Origin: a virus
Length of the DNA: 64,000 nucleotides
Strand: one strand, 5' to 3'
IMG/VR virus record: IMGVR_UViG_3300022934_002389
Coordinates: 1-64,000 of that record
In this document: positions 53,878 through 62,912 of the stretch, piece after piece
Numbering within the stretch: position 1 is the stretch's first letter
Layout: each line of letters opens with the position of its first letter
Program-made: the position numbers and the translations under genes
The notes under the pieces: model-generated
What the model was told of the DNA's origin: nothing
Databases searched by the model: none
Seen by the model: only the letters and a program-made list of their open reading frames with translations

Positions 53878-55052
53878 CTGAAGATTTAAAGTGGAGCGAA
53901 TACGATTTTACGAAAATTCCGTTCGATGATATCGTTAGCGTCGGCCAACGCACTATGCTATATAGAGATTTGTTTACTGTCTCTTGGCTTCTTGGTAGAT
54001 TTTGTAATTATCGTTGCAGTTATTGTTGGCCATACGCTCGTAGCGACAAAAAAGATCATAGACCTACAGAACTATGTTTAAAAACAATTGATGAAATAAA
54101 GAGGCAAGCCCGTGAGAATGGATTTAATTCTTATCATTTTAGTCTTAGTGGTGGGGAGCCTACTTTCCATCCTGGCTACTTGGACATTTTACAGCATTTG
54201 GCAGATGATGTAGATAATACAAATTATACAAGTGTACACATGACGTCAAACTGTTCACGTCCTATGCGTTGGTTTGAACAGTATGTAGAATGTGTAAAGC
54301 CATTTCATAGAGCAAGTATTACAGCAAGTTTACACACAGAACATTTAAATTCTACTGAAAAGTTACAAGACTTTGCAGACAAACTTATACTGTGTCAAGA
54401 GCATGATGTACAAGTTACAATTAATATGGTTATGGTGCCAGACTGGTTTGAAAGAGATTGGGAAAACGCTTTGTTCTTTCATGAGCAAGGTATCAACGTC
54501 ACCCTTAAACCGCAGTCCGACCCTACGGCGTCGAGAGTTGTTGAAGGCTACACAGACGAAATGCTCAAGCGATTATGGAACGGAATGCCACAAAGAGCAT
54601 ATACAGAAGAAAAGCGTAAATGGGCAGAACGTCCAAAGCCAAATTTTAGAGTAGATAAAGACGATAAATATTTACATCAGCAAAAGAGTGTTCCTTGGCA
54701 CATGCAAGTAGAGTTTAAAGACTCTAAAGGAAAAACTTGGTATATGGATCAAGCAGAACGCTTTAATGCTTTTAACTTTAATAAATTCTGCGGATGGGAA
54801 TGTAGTTCAGGTTTTAGAAGCATTATTATCCGCGAACCAGACGGTTCTATAAAACGATCATATTCTTGTCATGATGCTCCGCTTGGCAATATCGAAACAG
54901 GGTTTAAACTGTTTGATAAGCCAATGCCTTGTACAACACAAAGTTGTGTAAGTTCAGCAGATAGTAAAATACCAAAGCGTAGAGCAGGAGAAAAAATCCC
55001 GTTATATCCGGGAGACAAGACATATGAAGAAAGTTTATTTCACTCAAATTAA
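53874..55052 (+). CDS. Radical SAM protein with C-terminal Cys-rich region
   Basis: 392 residues. The core motif is C44-x3-C48-x2-C51 (F-C-N-Y-R-C-S-Y-C-W-P), with S-L-S-G-G-E-P-T-F-H. The C-terminal quarter has F-C-G-W-E-C-S-S-G, S-Y-S-C-H-D-A-P and P-C-T-T-Q-S-C, consistent with an auxiliary Fe-S cluster domain of SPASM type but with its own spacing. It is not a close sister of the three other SPASM-type loci. It overlaps the B12-type gene by 29 bases. Confidence 0.8.
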   Translation: MTEDLKWSEYDFTKIPFDDIVSVGQRTMLYRDLFTVSWLLGRFCNYRCSYCWPYARSDKKDHRPTELCLKTIDEIKRQARENGFNSYHFSLSGGEPTFHPGYLDILQHLADDVDNTNYTSVHMTSNCSRPMRWFEQYVECVKPFHRASITASLHTEHLNSTEKLQDFADKLILCQEHDVQVTINMVMVPDWFERDWENALFFHEQGINVTLKPQSDPTASRVVEGYTDEMLKRLWNGMPQRAYTEEKRKWAERPKPNFRVDKDDKYLHQQKSVPWHMQVEFKDSKGKTWYMDQAERFNAFNFNKFCGWECSSGFRSIIIREPDGSIKRSYSCHDAPLGNIETGFKLFDKPMPCTTQSCVSSADSKIPKRRAGEKIPLYPGDKTYEESLFHSN

Positions 55053-56877
55053 CAATGTTATTGCTGAAGCAACTTTTCTGCCTCTCAGTGTTGCCTATGT
55101 TTGGGAATACTGTAGAGCCAATGTTGAAGGTTGGGAATTAGGCGACATTATATTTGAACGTGATACTGTAGAAAATTATATGGAGAATATAAAAGATCCT
55201 GATGTATTTGCAATAAGCACATATGTTTGGAATTGGAATATTAGCCAAGAACTTGCACGAGCAGTAAAAAGCAAATATCCTAATTGTTTGGTTGTAATGG
55301 GAGGTCCACAAGTACCATACGATCAAACTTGGCTTTCAAAAAACAAAGATATCTGTGATGTTATTGTTACTTATGCAGGAGAAAGAACTTTTGCAGAAAT
55401 ATTAAATGGTAACTTAGATGCACCTGGTGTTATGACCGTAGAAAGTTATACACCTCCTAAGCCAGATAAAGATGTTACTGATATTCCTAGTCCTTATCTA
55501 AGCGGGCTAATGGACAGCCTTATGAAGCCTGACAGACAATATAGTGCAATTATTGAAACCAACAGAGGTTGTCCATATGCTTGTACATTTTGTGATCAAG
55601 AAGCATTATATTATAATAAGATTGCAAAATTTGAATACGCTAGAGTTATAAGAGAAATAGATTGGGTGGTTGATCATAACATTGACTTTTTGTATTTTGC
55701 AGATAGTAATGTAGGCATATTTGACAGAGATGTTGATTTTATAAAATACATTGCACATTGTCGAAAAGCGACAGGATTTCCTAGACAGATAGATTACAGC
55801 ACTGCAAAACAACAACCTAAACGCATTGTAGAATTAGGACGTATATTAAATCAAGAAGCAAATATAAAACGTGGTGTAACAATTGCATTACAAAGTATGA
55901 ATCCTGATACTCTCAAAGCTATTAAGCGTATCAACATTGCTAATACTAAATTAGAGGAAATGGTAGGAGAATACAATGCAGCAGGTGTTGATAATTATTG
56001 CGAACTCATAGTTGGCTTGCCAGAAGAAACACTAGACAGTTGGATACAAGGTATAGGAAAAATACTCGAACTAGGTAGTGATCATGCTTTAACTGTACAC
56101 CCCCTAAGTATTGTTCCTAACACACCTTTTGCAAAAGAGGAGTATAAAGAAAAATACGGGTTAAAATATGTGCCAACACCTGCACCTGCAGGTGGCAATA
56201 CATATCCCGACGCAAGTGAAGGAGAAATTGATTTTGTTTGCCACCAAAGCAATAGTTTTACAACACAAGATTATATAGATATGTATTTCTTTGCAAAAGG
56301 CATTGTTATTCCGCATCATTATCACGGAGTATCACAAGTAGTTGCAACATATTTGCAAAGAGAACATGACATACCATTAATTGAATTTTACAAATTATTA
56401 TTTGATTGGAGTAAAAATAGTGGTACTGTGTTTAATAAAGAATATGAAAATCATACAAATAGTTTAAAGGATAGTTTGTTTAATATGAAAACATGGGGCA
56501 GACCTATTGAGGGAGGTGACAATTTCCACTTCCAAGATAATGGTGCTACTGCTGCAACATTATATAAAAATATAGATGATTTTTATAAACAAATTAAAAT
56601 GCTTTGTTTAGCAAAATACAATGTTGATGTTGAAGAAGCACTAAAATTTAACAAACACATTTTAGATTTATATGGTAAAAAAAGGAATGTAGAAACATTT
56701 ACAAAAAATTGGCACAGTTGGTTTTTTGATGGCGAGCCATTAAAAGATGTAAACACAAGTGTTTCGGTTAAGCCAAATGTATATCATAGTATAACTGATC
56801 ATGCAAGACATTTATTTTGGTATGGACGTAAAAGTAAAAGATGTTTTTTAAAATCTACGGAGGAAATTAATGATTAG
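55024..56877 (+). CDS. B12-binding-type radical SAM protein
   Basis: 617 residues. N-terminal cobalamin-domain-like fold (S-V-A-Y-V-W-E-Y, F-A-I-S-T-Y-V-W-N-W, V-V-M-G-G-P-Q-V-P), linker D-I-P-S-P-Y-L-S-G, core C183-x3-C187-x2-C190 (R-G-C-P-Y-A-C-T-F-C), D-S-N-V-G-I, L-Q-S-M-N-P and E-L-I-V-G-L-P-E-E-T. The D-x-H-x-x-G motif is not seen. It shares domain order with 24923 and 58566. GGGAGAC lies before the ATG. The substrate is unknown, and its neighbours suggest the same pathway. Confidence 0.8.
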   Translation: MKKVYFTQINNVIAEATFLPLSVAYVWEYCRANVEGWELGDIIFERDTVENYMENIKDPDVFAISTYVWNWNISQELARAVKSKYPNCLVVMGGPQVPYDQTWLSKNKDICDVIVTYAGERTFAEILNGNLDAPGVMTVESYTPPKPDKDVTDIPSPYLSGLMDSLMKPDRQYSAIIETNRGCPYACTFCDQEALYYNKIAKFEYARVIREIDWVVDHNIDFLYFADSNVGIFDRDVDFIKYIAHCRKATGFPRQIDYSTAKQQPKRIVELGRILNQEANIKRGVTIALQSMNPDTLKAIKRINIANTKLEEMVGEYNAAGVDNYCELIVGLPEETLDSWIQGIGKILELGSDHALTVHPLSIVPNTPFAKEEYKEKYGLKYVPTPAPAGGNTYPDASEGEIDFVCHQSNSFTTQDYIDMYFFAKGIVIPHHYHGVSQVVATYLQREHDIPLIEFYKLLFDWSKNSGTVFNKEYENHTNSLKDSLFNMKTWGRPIEGGDNFHFQDNGATAATLYKNIDDFYKQIKMLCLAKYNVDVEEALKFNKHILDLYGKKRNVETFTKNWHSWFFDGEPLKDVNTSVSVKPNVYHSITDHARHLFWYGRKSKRCFLKSTEEIND

Positions 56878-57457
56878 AGTAGGAGATAAAATACCTAACA
56901 TAAAGACTATGCACAAAGTTGGTACAACAACACGGTGGATTGATACTTATGAATTATTTGAAAACAAGAAAATATTGCTGTTAGGTTTACCTGGATTGTT
57001 TTTAGTCGAATACGCTGCAAGTCAAGCAAGAACTTATGATTTTTATTATGATAGATTTAAAGAACTAGGTTTAGACGAAATTTGGTTTACAAGTATAGAT
57101 GACACATATGTACAACGTGCATGGATTAAAAACGATGGTTTGCAAAATATACAAGCGTTGCCAGATCCTACAGGCAAATGGGCAGAAACCATAGGAATGG
57201 CAGAAGATATGAGCAGAGAAGGTTTAGGAGAAAAGCGTAGTCATAGATATGCGATGGTAATAGATAATTTGATTATGAAACATATGAAGTACGAAGATTT
57301 TACACACAACCCTATGACCTGTTTTCAAGTAACAGATGCAGATACAATGATAAAGTATTTTGAAATTATACAAACAAATTATGAAAGGTGGAACGATGAC
57401 GCAAGAGACAAAGTCGATGTTCTCGGAAGAGACAAAGTCAACACCGTACTGTCGTGA
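56870..57457 (+). CDS. Peroxiredoxin-5-like protein lacking the peroxidatic Cys
   Basis: 195 residues with the redoxin layout: I-L-L-L-G-L-P41-G42-L-F44, then L-G-L-D-E-I-W-F-T-S-I-D-D, R-A-W-I, A-L-P-D-P-T-G-K-W and G-E-K-R-S-H-R-Y-A-M-V-I-D. In active Prx5-type enzymes the first motif reads P-G-A-F-T-P-x-C. Here the Thr position is Leu45 and the Cys position is Tyr48, so both catalytic residues are gone. The protein cannot act as a normal peroxiredoxin and may be a binding or scaffold version. It overlaps its neighbours by 8 and 62 bases. Confidence 0.7.
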   Translation: MIRVGDKIPNIKTMHKVGTTTRWIDTYELFENKKILLLGLPGLFLVEYAASQARTYDFYYDRFKELGLDEIWFTSIDDTYVQRAWIKNDGLQNIQALPDPTGKWAETIGMAEDMSREGLGEKRSHRYAMVIDNLIMKHMKYEDFTHNPMTCFQVTDADTMIKYFEIIQTNYERWNDDARDKVDVLGRDKVNTVLS

Positions 57458-58037
57458 ACTTCCGACACTTTGGTACGATAGGGAATATTTGCTAGATCAT
57501 TTAGAAAATATTGATAATGAAGATTGGTATCAATTTGATTGCGGCCATATTAGATGGACAGTGCATGAAGCGTTTAATCCAAGATTAGAATGTAAAAACT
57601 ATAAATGGAGCGAGTTTCATTATGAACTTGCAATGTTGTTTAAGCCTGCTATTACACCTGACACAATGTTATACACAAGCACACCTATAGGAGGCACACC
57701 ACCGCATCAAGACAGAAACAGACCTGCTGTGCTTAACTTTGCTGTGCGTGGAAAGTTTGAAGATGTAAGTCCGCAAACATTTTATGAAGATTTTGATAGA
57801 AGTACTAAAAAATATGTAATGCCTTATAGTGTTAGCGAAAAAACTAATGAATTTGCTCCATGGATGTTCAAAGGTCCAGAAATACACGGAGTAGATAATG
57901 ATGCTGATGAAGATAGAGTGATTATTACAAGTTGCTGGCGTCATAATAGTTATGCCGAAATAGAACAAGGAATATTAGACGGTAGCATCATTGACTGGGA
58001 TCAAAATGAAAAGAATAAAAGGATAAAATTTTTATGA
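57396..58037 (+). CDS. 2OG-Fe(II)/cupin-fold oxygenase-like protein
   Basis: 213 residues from ATG 57396, with AAAGGTGGA just upstream. The frame opens at 57360, but that start has no good site. T-P-P-H-Q-D-R-N provides H-x-D, A-V-L-N-F-A-V-R-G follows as a beta-strand, and E-I-H-G-V-D-N with D-R-V-I-I-T-S-C-W gives the distal His and an Arg. The layout recalls aspartyl/asparaginyl hydroxylase-like phage proteins. It overlaps the peroxiredoxin-like gene by 62 bases. Confidence 0.55.
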   Translation: MTQETKSMFSEETKSTPYCRELPTLWYDREYLLDHLENIDNEDWYQFDCGHIRWTVHEAFNPRLECKNYKWSEFHYELAMLFKPAITPDTMLYTSTPIGGTPPHQDRNRPAVLNFAVRGKFEDVSPQTFYEDFDRSTKKYVMPYSVSEKTNEFAPWMFKGPEIHGVDNDADEDRVIITSCWRHNSYAEIEQGILDGSIIDWDQNEKNKRIKFL

Positions 58038-58573
58038 ATTGGTATCACAGAAAACTTAAATTACAATACGATCCTAAGATTTTTAATGATATAGTAGAGT
58101 ATGCTAAATCAAAAGATTGGAAACAAGGCTATGATCAAAACGGACTACAGTGGAACGTAGAAGAACTTCCGCTTGACGTTAAAGACTTTCCTATACTTGA
58201 AGAAATTTACGAAGGGTTTAACGCAGAATTTAAACGTCCGAGTTTCTTCCTAAGCAGTGTAAAGCCAGGCGGCCTAGTAAATCATATAGATCATCGCAAG
58301 TGGGGAAATTTTGGCATACCTCTTGTAGGAGACTTTAGCAAGACTCCTCAGTATTACTATGATCAATTTAATCATCCTGTAGAAAAATTTGTAATGGATG
58401 CACCTACAATATTTTATACAAGGATGTTACATGCAGTGCCACGCAAACTTGATGATACGGAACCACGTTGGATTCTAATGATGGATTTGTTTGATTGGAT
58501 TGATAATTTGTTTAACAAAATAGATGACAACACAATATGGAAAAATACAGAACATTTTAAATATAATGGATAA
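58034..58573 (+). CDS. 2OG-Fe(II)/cupin-fold oxygenase-like protein
   Basis: 179 residues. L-V-N-H-I-D-H-R gives H-x-D, followed by I-P-L-V-G-D-F, F-Y-T-R-M-L-H-A-V (distal His) and E-P-R-W-I-L-M-M-D (Arg). The arrangement parallels the gene just upstream, and both are short single-domain proteins. ATGA overlap upstream and an 8-base overlap with the third B12-type radical SAM gene. It may oxidise the product of that enzyme, by context only. Confidence 0.55.
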   Translation: MNWYHRKLKLQYDPKIFNDIVEYAKSKDWKQGYDQNGLQWNVEELPLDVKDFPILEEIYEGFNAEFKRPSFFLSSVKPGGLVNHIDHRKWGNFGIPLVGDFSKTPQYYYDQFNHPVEKFVMDAPTIFYTRMLHAVPRKLDDTEPRWILMMDLFDWIDNLFNKIDDNTIWKNTEHFKYNG

Positions 58574-60230
58574 TCTATATTTTATACAAATCCCACTAAC
58601 AAGAAGTATGGCGTGTTTACCTCAAGCAGTAGGCACTATCTGGGGATATTGTGAACAGTTTAAAGAAGTTACTGATAGATATCAATTAGCAGGTGTTTTG
58701 TGGAAAGATAATATCGATATACAAAATCCTAAAGTTGTTGCTGCAAGTTGTTATATGTGGAATTGGAAGGAAACATATGATATTATAAAAAAAATTAAAA
58801 AAGAATATCCTGATTGTATAATAGTAGTGGGCGGCCCAGATCCAAAATACACAAGTGAATGGTGTAAAGATCATCCAGAAATAGATGCAGTAATTGCGTA
58901 CTATGGCGAAGAAACAATGCGTAAAATTCTTGTTAGTGATACTTTAGACTTGCCTGGTGTAGTAACAAAAGAGTTTAACAATGCATTAGAAGCAGAATAT
59001 GCTGATCCAAAAGATATACCAAGTCCTTATCTTAACGGGTTTTTTGATACATTGTTAAAAGGAAATAAACAAAAAATAAGAGTAGTTTTTGAAGGAAATC
59101 GAGGTTGTCCATATAGTTGTAGTTTTTGCGACATAGGGCATAAAAAGTACCAAAAAATACAAATGTTCGATACTGAAAGATGCTTGGCAGAATTAGAATG
59201 GATATGTAATAATAATGTTAGAGTAATTGATGTAGCAGATAGTAATTTTGGTATATTTCCAAGAGATGAACAATTAGTAGATTATATTGTAGAGCAAAAA
59301 GAGAAAGGTAATTTTGACGGTACTTTTATGCCTACGTGGGCGAAAACACATGGAGAAAAAATTATTAAACTTGCTAAAAAATTACAACAAAGTGGTGTTG
59401 ACGAGGTATTTGGATTTAGTTTACAAAGCACAAATCCAAAAACACTAAAAAATGTTAAAAGAAAAAATACATACGATATAAAGGGCTTTGCTCCAATTAT
59501 TAAAGATTTGTCTGATGCAAACTTAAGCTCTTATACAGAACTAATTTTTCCTATGCCAGGAGATACTATAGATAATTTTAAAAGCGGGCTACACGAGATA
59601 TTAGATATGCCTGCCCCTTTTCAGATGCTACAAGTGAATAGTTTAAGTAGGTTAAGTAATACAGAGTTCAATACAGGATTTAAAAAACTTACCTGGGCAA
59701 ACATAAAAGGCACAGCAAAACCATATGATAATGATGTTGTAGATGAAATATGCGTAGCAACAGATACACTTACAAAAGGAGAGGTGTTTGAAGGACTGTT
59801 TTACAGTAGGTCTTTTGTAATTCCTATGTATTGGTATGGACTAGCAACATACATGCTTGATGAGAATTATAAAATGCATAGCACTAGGAGTAAACTTATT
59901 AAAAACATTTATACTAAACTTTTTGAGATAAGTAAATTTCAAAAACTTAAACAAGAAATGAAAGATCATTATTTTAAAAGTATTGAAAAATACGATCATA
60001 TAGGCTACCGTATTATTAATAGAGAACTATCAGACTATTATACTGATACAGCTTATAGCCATTTGTATTACATTAAAAATAATATATTTGATGTGTTAGT
60101 AGATATATATCCTCAATATAGTGATATTATCAATAAAAATAAAAAAGATATGAAAAGCATAGATAATTTAGAAGATTGGCTACAAGACATACATGTTAGA
60201 AGGAGATTTACAACAGCATGGAAAAGTTGA
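58566..60230 (+). CDS. B12-binding-type radical SAM protein
   Basis: 554 residues from ATG 58566. The frame is open to 58524, but residues before M-D-N-L-Y-F-I-Q are shadow sequence. Cobalamin-domain-like strands: V-V-A-A-S-C-Y-M-W-N-W and I-I-V-V-G-G-P-D-P. Linker D-I-P-S-P-Y-L-N-G. Core C181-x3-C185-x2-C188 (R-G-C-P-Y-S-C-S-F-C). D-S-N-F-G-I, L-Q-S-T-N and E-L-I-F-P-M-P-G-D-T follow. No D-x-H-x-x-G. It is the third member of this subfamily in the window. Confidence 0.8.
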   Translation: MDNLYFIQIPLTRSMACLPQAVGTIWGYCEQFKEVTDRYQLAGVLWKDNIDIQNPKVVAASCYMWNWKETYDIIKKIKKEYPDCIIVVGGPDPKYTSEWCKDHPEIDAVIAYYGEETMRKILVSDTLDLPGVVTKEFNNALEAEYADPKDIPSPYLNGFFDTLLKGNKQKIRVVFEGNRGCPYSCSFCDIGHKKYQKIQMFDTERCLAELEWICNNNVRVIDVADSNFGIFPRDEQLVDYIVEQKEKGNFDGTFMPTWAKTHGEKIIKLAKKLQQSGVDEVFGFSLQSTNPKTLKNVKRKNTYDIKGFAPIIKDLSDANLSSYTELIFPMPGDTIDNFKSGLHEILDMPAPFQMLQVNSLSRLSNTEFNTGFKKLTWANIKGTAKPYDNDVVDEICVATDTLTKGEVFEGLFYSRSFVIPMYWYGLATYMLDENYKMHSTRSKLIKNIYTKLFEISKFQKLKQEMKDHYFKSIEKYDHIGYRIINRELSDYYTDTAYSHLYYIKNNIFDVLVDIYPQYSDIINKNKKDMKSIDNLEDWLQDIHVRRRFTTAWKS

Positions 60231-60976
60231 CCCTTAACAAAAAAATGTTTATTGATTTAGACGAAATTATACAAGTTGAAAAGTGTCCAGATATAACAGA
60301 TATGATTGTGGATAGTGTGAATCATATCAGACACAACTGTAATATTAGAACTTTTGATCTCAAAGGAAATCAAATTAAAGATGCTTGGTATGCAAAACAG
60401 ATATTAGACTGTGACCTTAAAGATAATAAAAAAATATTACAAGCAGAACTAAAACATGGTGTTAGAAGTCCTTACTATGTATTAGCATTAAGAGAAGGTG
60501 GTCATGATAGTTATGTCTACGATTCGATAAACACAGATGATAATGTGTGGAAGAAGATAAAGTGGAAAGAAGATTTAAAAGACACTTTTGCCCCTCTAAT
60601 AGAATATATAGAATCTTTACCTTTAGATAGAATAGGTCATTGTAGTTTTTTTATAAACAGACCAGACATTATTCCTTGGTATCATGTCGATAGTGGCACA
60701 GACGACGAACTAGAAACGTGGAAACCGAAACCACACAGAGAAGAGTTTATATGGATAAACTTTAGCTCGGACAAAACATTTTACGTCTTAGACGAAAAGG
60801 TACCTGTTCCAATAACATCTAGAAGTGCTTTTTTTAACACAAACAACTATCATGGATCGCACGAAAGCACACCGAGGTATTCTTTCAGTTTACGTATTGA
60901 ATGCGTTTTTTCGGAAAAATTAAGACAACAAATGGGAATTGCTCATTTAGAAAGGTACTATTACGAAAATGTATAA
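60218..60976 (+). CDS. 2OG-Fe(II)/aspartyl-hydroxylase-like protein
   Basis: 252 residues. W-Y-H-V-D-S-G gives H-x-D, then E-F-I-W-I-N-F-S and F-Y-V-L-D-E strands, N-N-Y-H-G-S-H (distal His) and R-Y-S-F-S-L-R-I (Arg). This is consistent with a double-stranded beta-helix oxygenase of the asparaginyl hydroxylase kind. It overlaps the B12-type gene by 13 bases and is followed by a 17-base gap. Confidence 0.6.
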   Translation: MEKLTLNKKMFIDLDEIIQVEKCPDITDMIVDSVNHIRHNCNIRTFDLKGNQIKDAWYAKQILDCDLKDNKKILQAELKHGVRSPYYVLALREGGHDSYVYDSINTDDNVWKKIKWKEDLKDTFAPLIEYIESLPLDRIGHCSFFINRPDIIPWYHVDSGTDDELETWKPKPHREEFIWINFSSDKTFYVLDEKVPVPITSRSAFFNTNNYHGSHESTPRYSFSLRIECVFSEKLRQQMGIAHLERYYYENV

Positions 60977-60993
60977 CAATAACGAGATATTTT

Positions 60994-61992
60994 ATGTCGA
61001 CTAAATTATTTGATTCTTTTGTGCATGATTTTTTAGAATGGAGCAAAACAAGTGTTGAACCAAAAAATGCTTGTCCATTTGCAAAAACTTCACGTGTCAA
61101 AAATCAAATACAATTTTTAGATGGCAGTTCTAATTTTGATGTTATTAAAGATTGGGATTCTTCTAAAGAAATGGGTGTGGTGTATCTTGGACAAGATGTA
61201 GACAAAGAAATAATAATGGAAAAAATATATAAAGCAAGGGCTAACGATCCTAGTAAAGTTTTTTTCTACACTGCACCTATTAAAGGAGTAAAAGATAATA
61301 ATCCCTTTCAGTGTATAATAATTCATAATAAAAAAGAATTTATGTTGAAACAGCGTATTTTATACGAAAAAGGAGACTATTATAAAAATTATCCAGGAGA
61401 AAAATTAGACAAATTTATAAGTGTCTATCCAATAACAAAAACAACAAAGCAAAAAATTGGAACTGCAAAGCAAGGTAAAGTATTCCAACATTATTTTAAA
61501 GGACAAGGTAGTGTTTTAGATATTGGAGGCGCAGCAGGTAATTTATTATACTATGTACCTATAGCACAATACACATGTATAGATGTAAATGAAAAAGCAA
61601 TCAAGTTAGGTAAAGAAATTTATCCTGAGCATAATTTTATACATTGGAATAGGTACAACAGATACTATAATAAAACAGGATATGCTCTTTTGGAGTTTCC
61701 AAAAGTCAGTCCACATGATTTTACATTTGTTAACAGTGTTTTTACCAGTTGTGATCACGACACTATAATGCACATAATGTCAAATATTCTTAAAATAACA
61801 AATAAAAAAGTTGTTTTTAGTGTATTTGATTATAACAACAAAGAATTAAAAAACAAGTTAGGAAATGCTGTAAATTATCATGACGTATTTAAATTAAAAA
61901 ATGTTTTAGAATTTGAATTTAAAATAGATTGTAAAGTTTATAATCCTTGTAGTATAGATAATAATTTTGCAGTGTTTAGTATAGAAAGGTAA
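60994..61992 (+). CDS. C-P-F-A domain fused to a class I SAM methyltransferase
   Basis: 332 residues from ATG 60994. The frame also opens at 60901 over shadow sequence. Residues ~1-130 match the stand-alone protein at 51179 (D-F-L-E-W, A-C-P-F-A-K, N-Q-I-Q-F-L-D-G, G-V-V-Y-L-G, N-P-F-Q-C-I-I-I). Residues ~165-330 form a methyltransferase: S-V-L-D-I-G-G-A-A-G-N, C-I-D-V-N-E-K-A, F-V-N-S-V-F and K-V-V-F-S-V-F-D. The fusion implies that the first domain works on or presents the methyl acceptor. Confidence 0.65.
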   Translation: MSTKLFDSFVHDFLEWSKTSVEPKNACPFAKTSRVKNQIQFLDGSSNFDVIKDWDSSKEMGVVYLGQDVDKEIIMEKIYKARANDPSKVFFYTAPIKGVKDNNPFQCIIIHNKKEFMLKQRILYEKGDYYKNYPGEKLDKFISVYPITKTTKQKIGTAKQGKVFQHYFKGQGSVLDIGGAAGNLLYYVPIAQYTCIDVNEKAIKLGKEIYPEHNFIHWNRYNRYYNKTGYALLEFPKVSPHDFTFVNSVFTSCDHDTIMHIMSNILKITNKKVVFSVFDYNNKELKNKLGNAVNYHDVFKLKNVLEFEFKIDCKVYNPCSIDNNFAVFSIER

Positions 61993-61994
61993 AC

Positions 61995-62912
61995 ATGTAT
62001 AACAATCCTCTTAATAAATTAATTTGGGATAAAGTGCAAGAAATGTTTTATTGGAACATTGCACCAGAATCTCCAATATGCCAATTGCCGTTTACACAAG
62101 AATTTATTGACGCATGTGAACAAGAATTTTCAATGACTGTTCGTGATATGCATTATCCTATTTCCTTAGGAAAAGTTGATCAATGGTTTGGTAAACGTAT
62201 GCAAGATTTTGTAAAAGAAATTGACGCACAATATCAGCACAATTATTTTGTCGGAGAAAATGGAACTAGCACAACTGGTGTAGTAGGAACTATATATGAT
62301 GTTGACGAAAAACCTATTACAAACAAATGGAATATTAGAGGACAAGCACTTGTAGACAGATTACAGGCTATGCAAAAAGAAAATCCTAATTTAACAATTT
62401 TAGATATGGGTTGCGGAGTTAACGAATACAAAAAACATTTGAATAATGTTACTGGAGTTGATCCGTATAGAGAAGAAGCAGATATTTTGTCCAAGCAAAG
62501 TGATTTTATTACGCAAGGTAAAACTTGGGATATAATCATTTGCTTTGGCCCACAGAATTGGTATACTTACGATGAACAATTTAGAAACTTCAAAAAACTC
62601 AAAGAATGTTTGGCACCGGGCGGGTTACTTTTGTGGTCGCACGTACATCACTATTATAAAGTATTTCAGCCCGATCATCTTTATGCGCACACTTGGATAC
62701 ACGGAGACATGGATCATGCTCAACGTAATAGTGCTTTTTATTTTTATGATCGCGATTGGAAATATACTTGGTATTTCAATTGGACCGAACATGCCGTAGA
62801 AACACTTGCTAAACATGTAGGACTGTCTATTGATAAAGTAGATTATGATCATTGTAATTTATATAGACCGCCTATGTATAGAATATTTGTGGAGATGACA
62901 CATGAAAAATAG
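61995..62912 (+). CDS. Class I SAM methyltransferase
   Basis: 305 residues. The centre reads L-T-I-L-D-M-G-C-G-V-N-E-Y, then V-T-G-V-D-P-Y-R, W-D-I-I-I-C-F-G and C-L-A-P-G-G-L-L-L-W-S-H, a full set of motifs I, II, IV and post-IV of SAM methyltransferases. About 125 N-terminal residues are unassigned and may bind the substrate. Two bases separate it from the fused methyltransferase upstream, and it overlaps the next oxygenase-like gene by 11. Target unknown. Confidence 0.75.
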   Translation: MYNNPLNKLIWDKVQEMFYWNIAPESPICQLPFTQEFIDACEQEFSMTVRDMHYPISLGKVDQWFGKRMQDFVKEIDAQYQHNYFVGENGTSTTGVVGTIYDVDEKPITNKWNIRGQALVDRLQAMQKENPNLTILDMGCGVNEYKKHLNNVTGVDPYREEADILSKQSDFITQGKTWDIIICFGPQNWYTYDEQFRNFKKLKECLAPGGLLLWSHVHHYYKVFQPDHLYAHTWIHGDMDHAQRNSAFYFYDRDWKYTWYFNWTEHAVETLAKHVGLSIDKVDYDHCNLYRPPMYRIFVEMTHEK

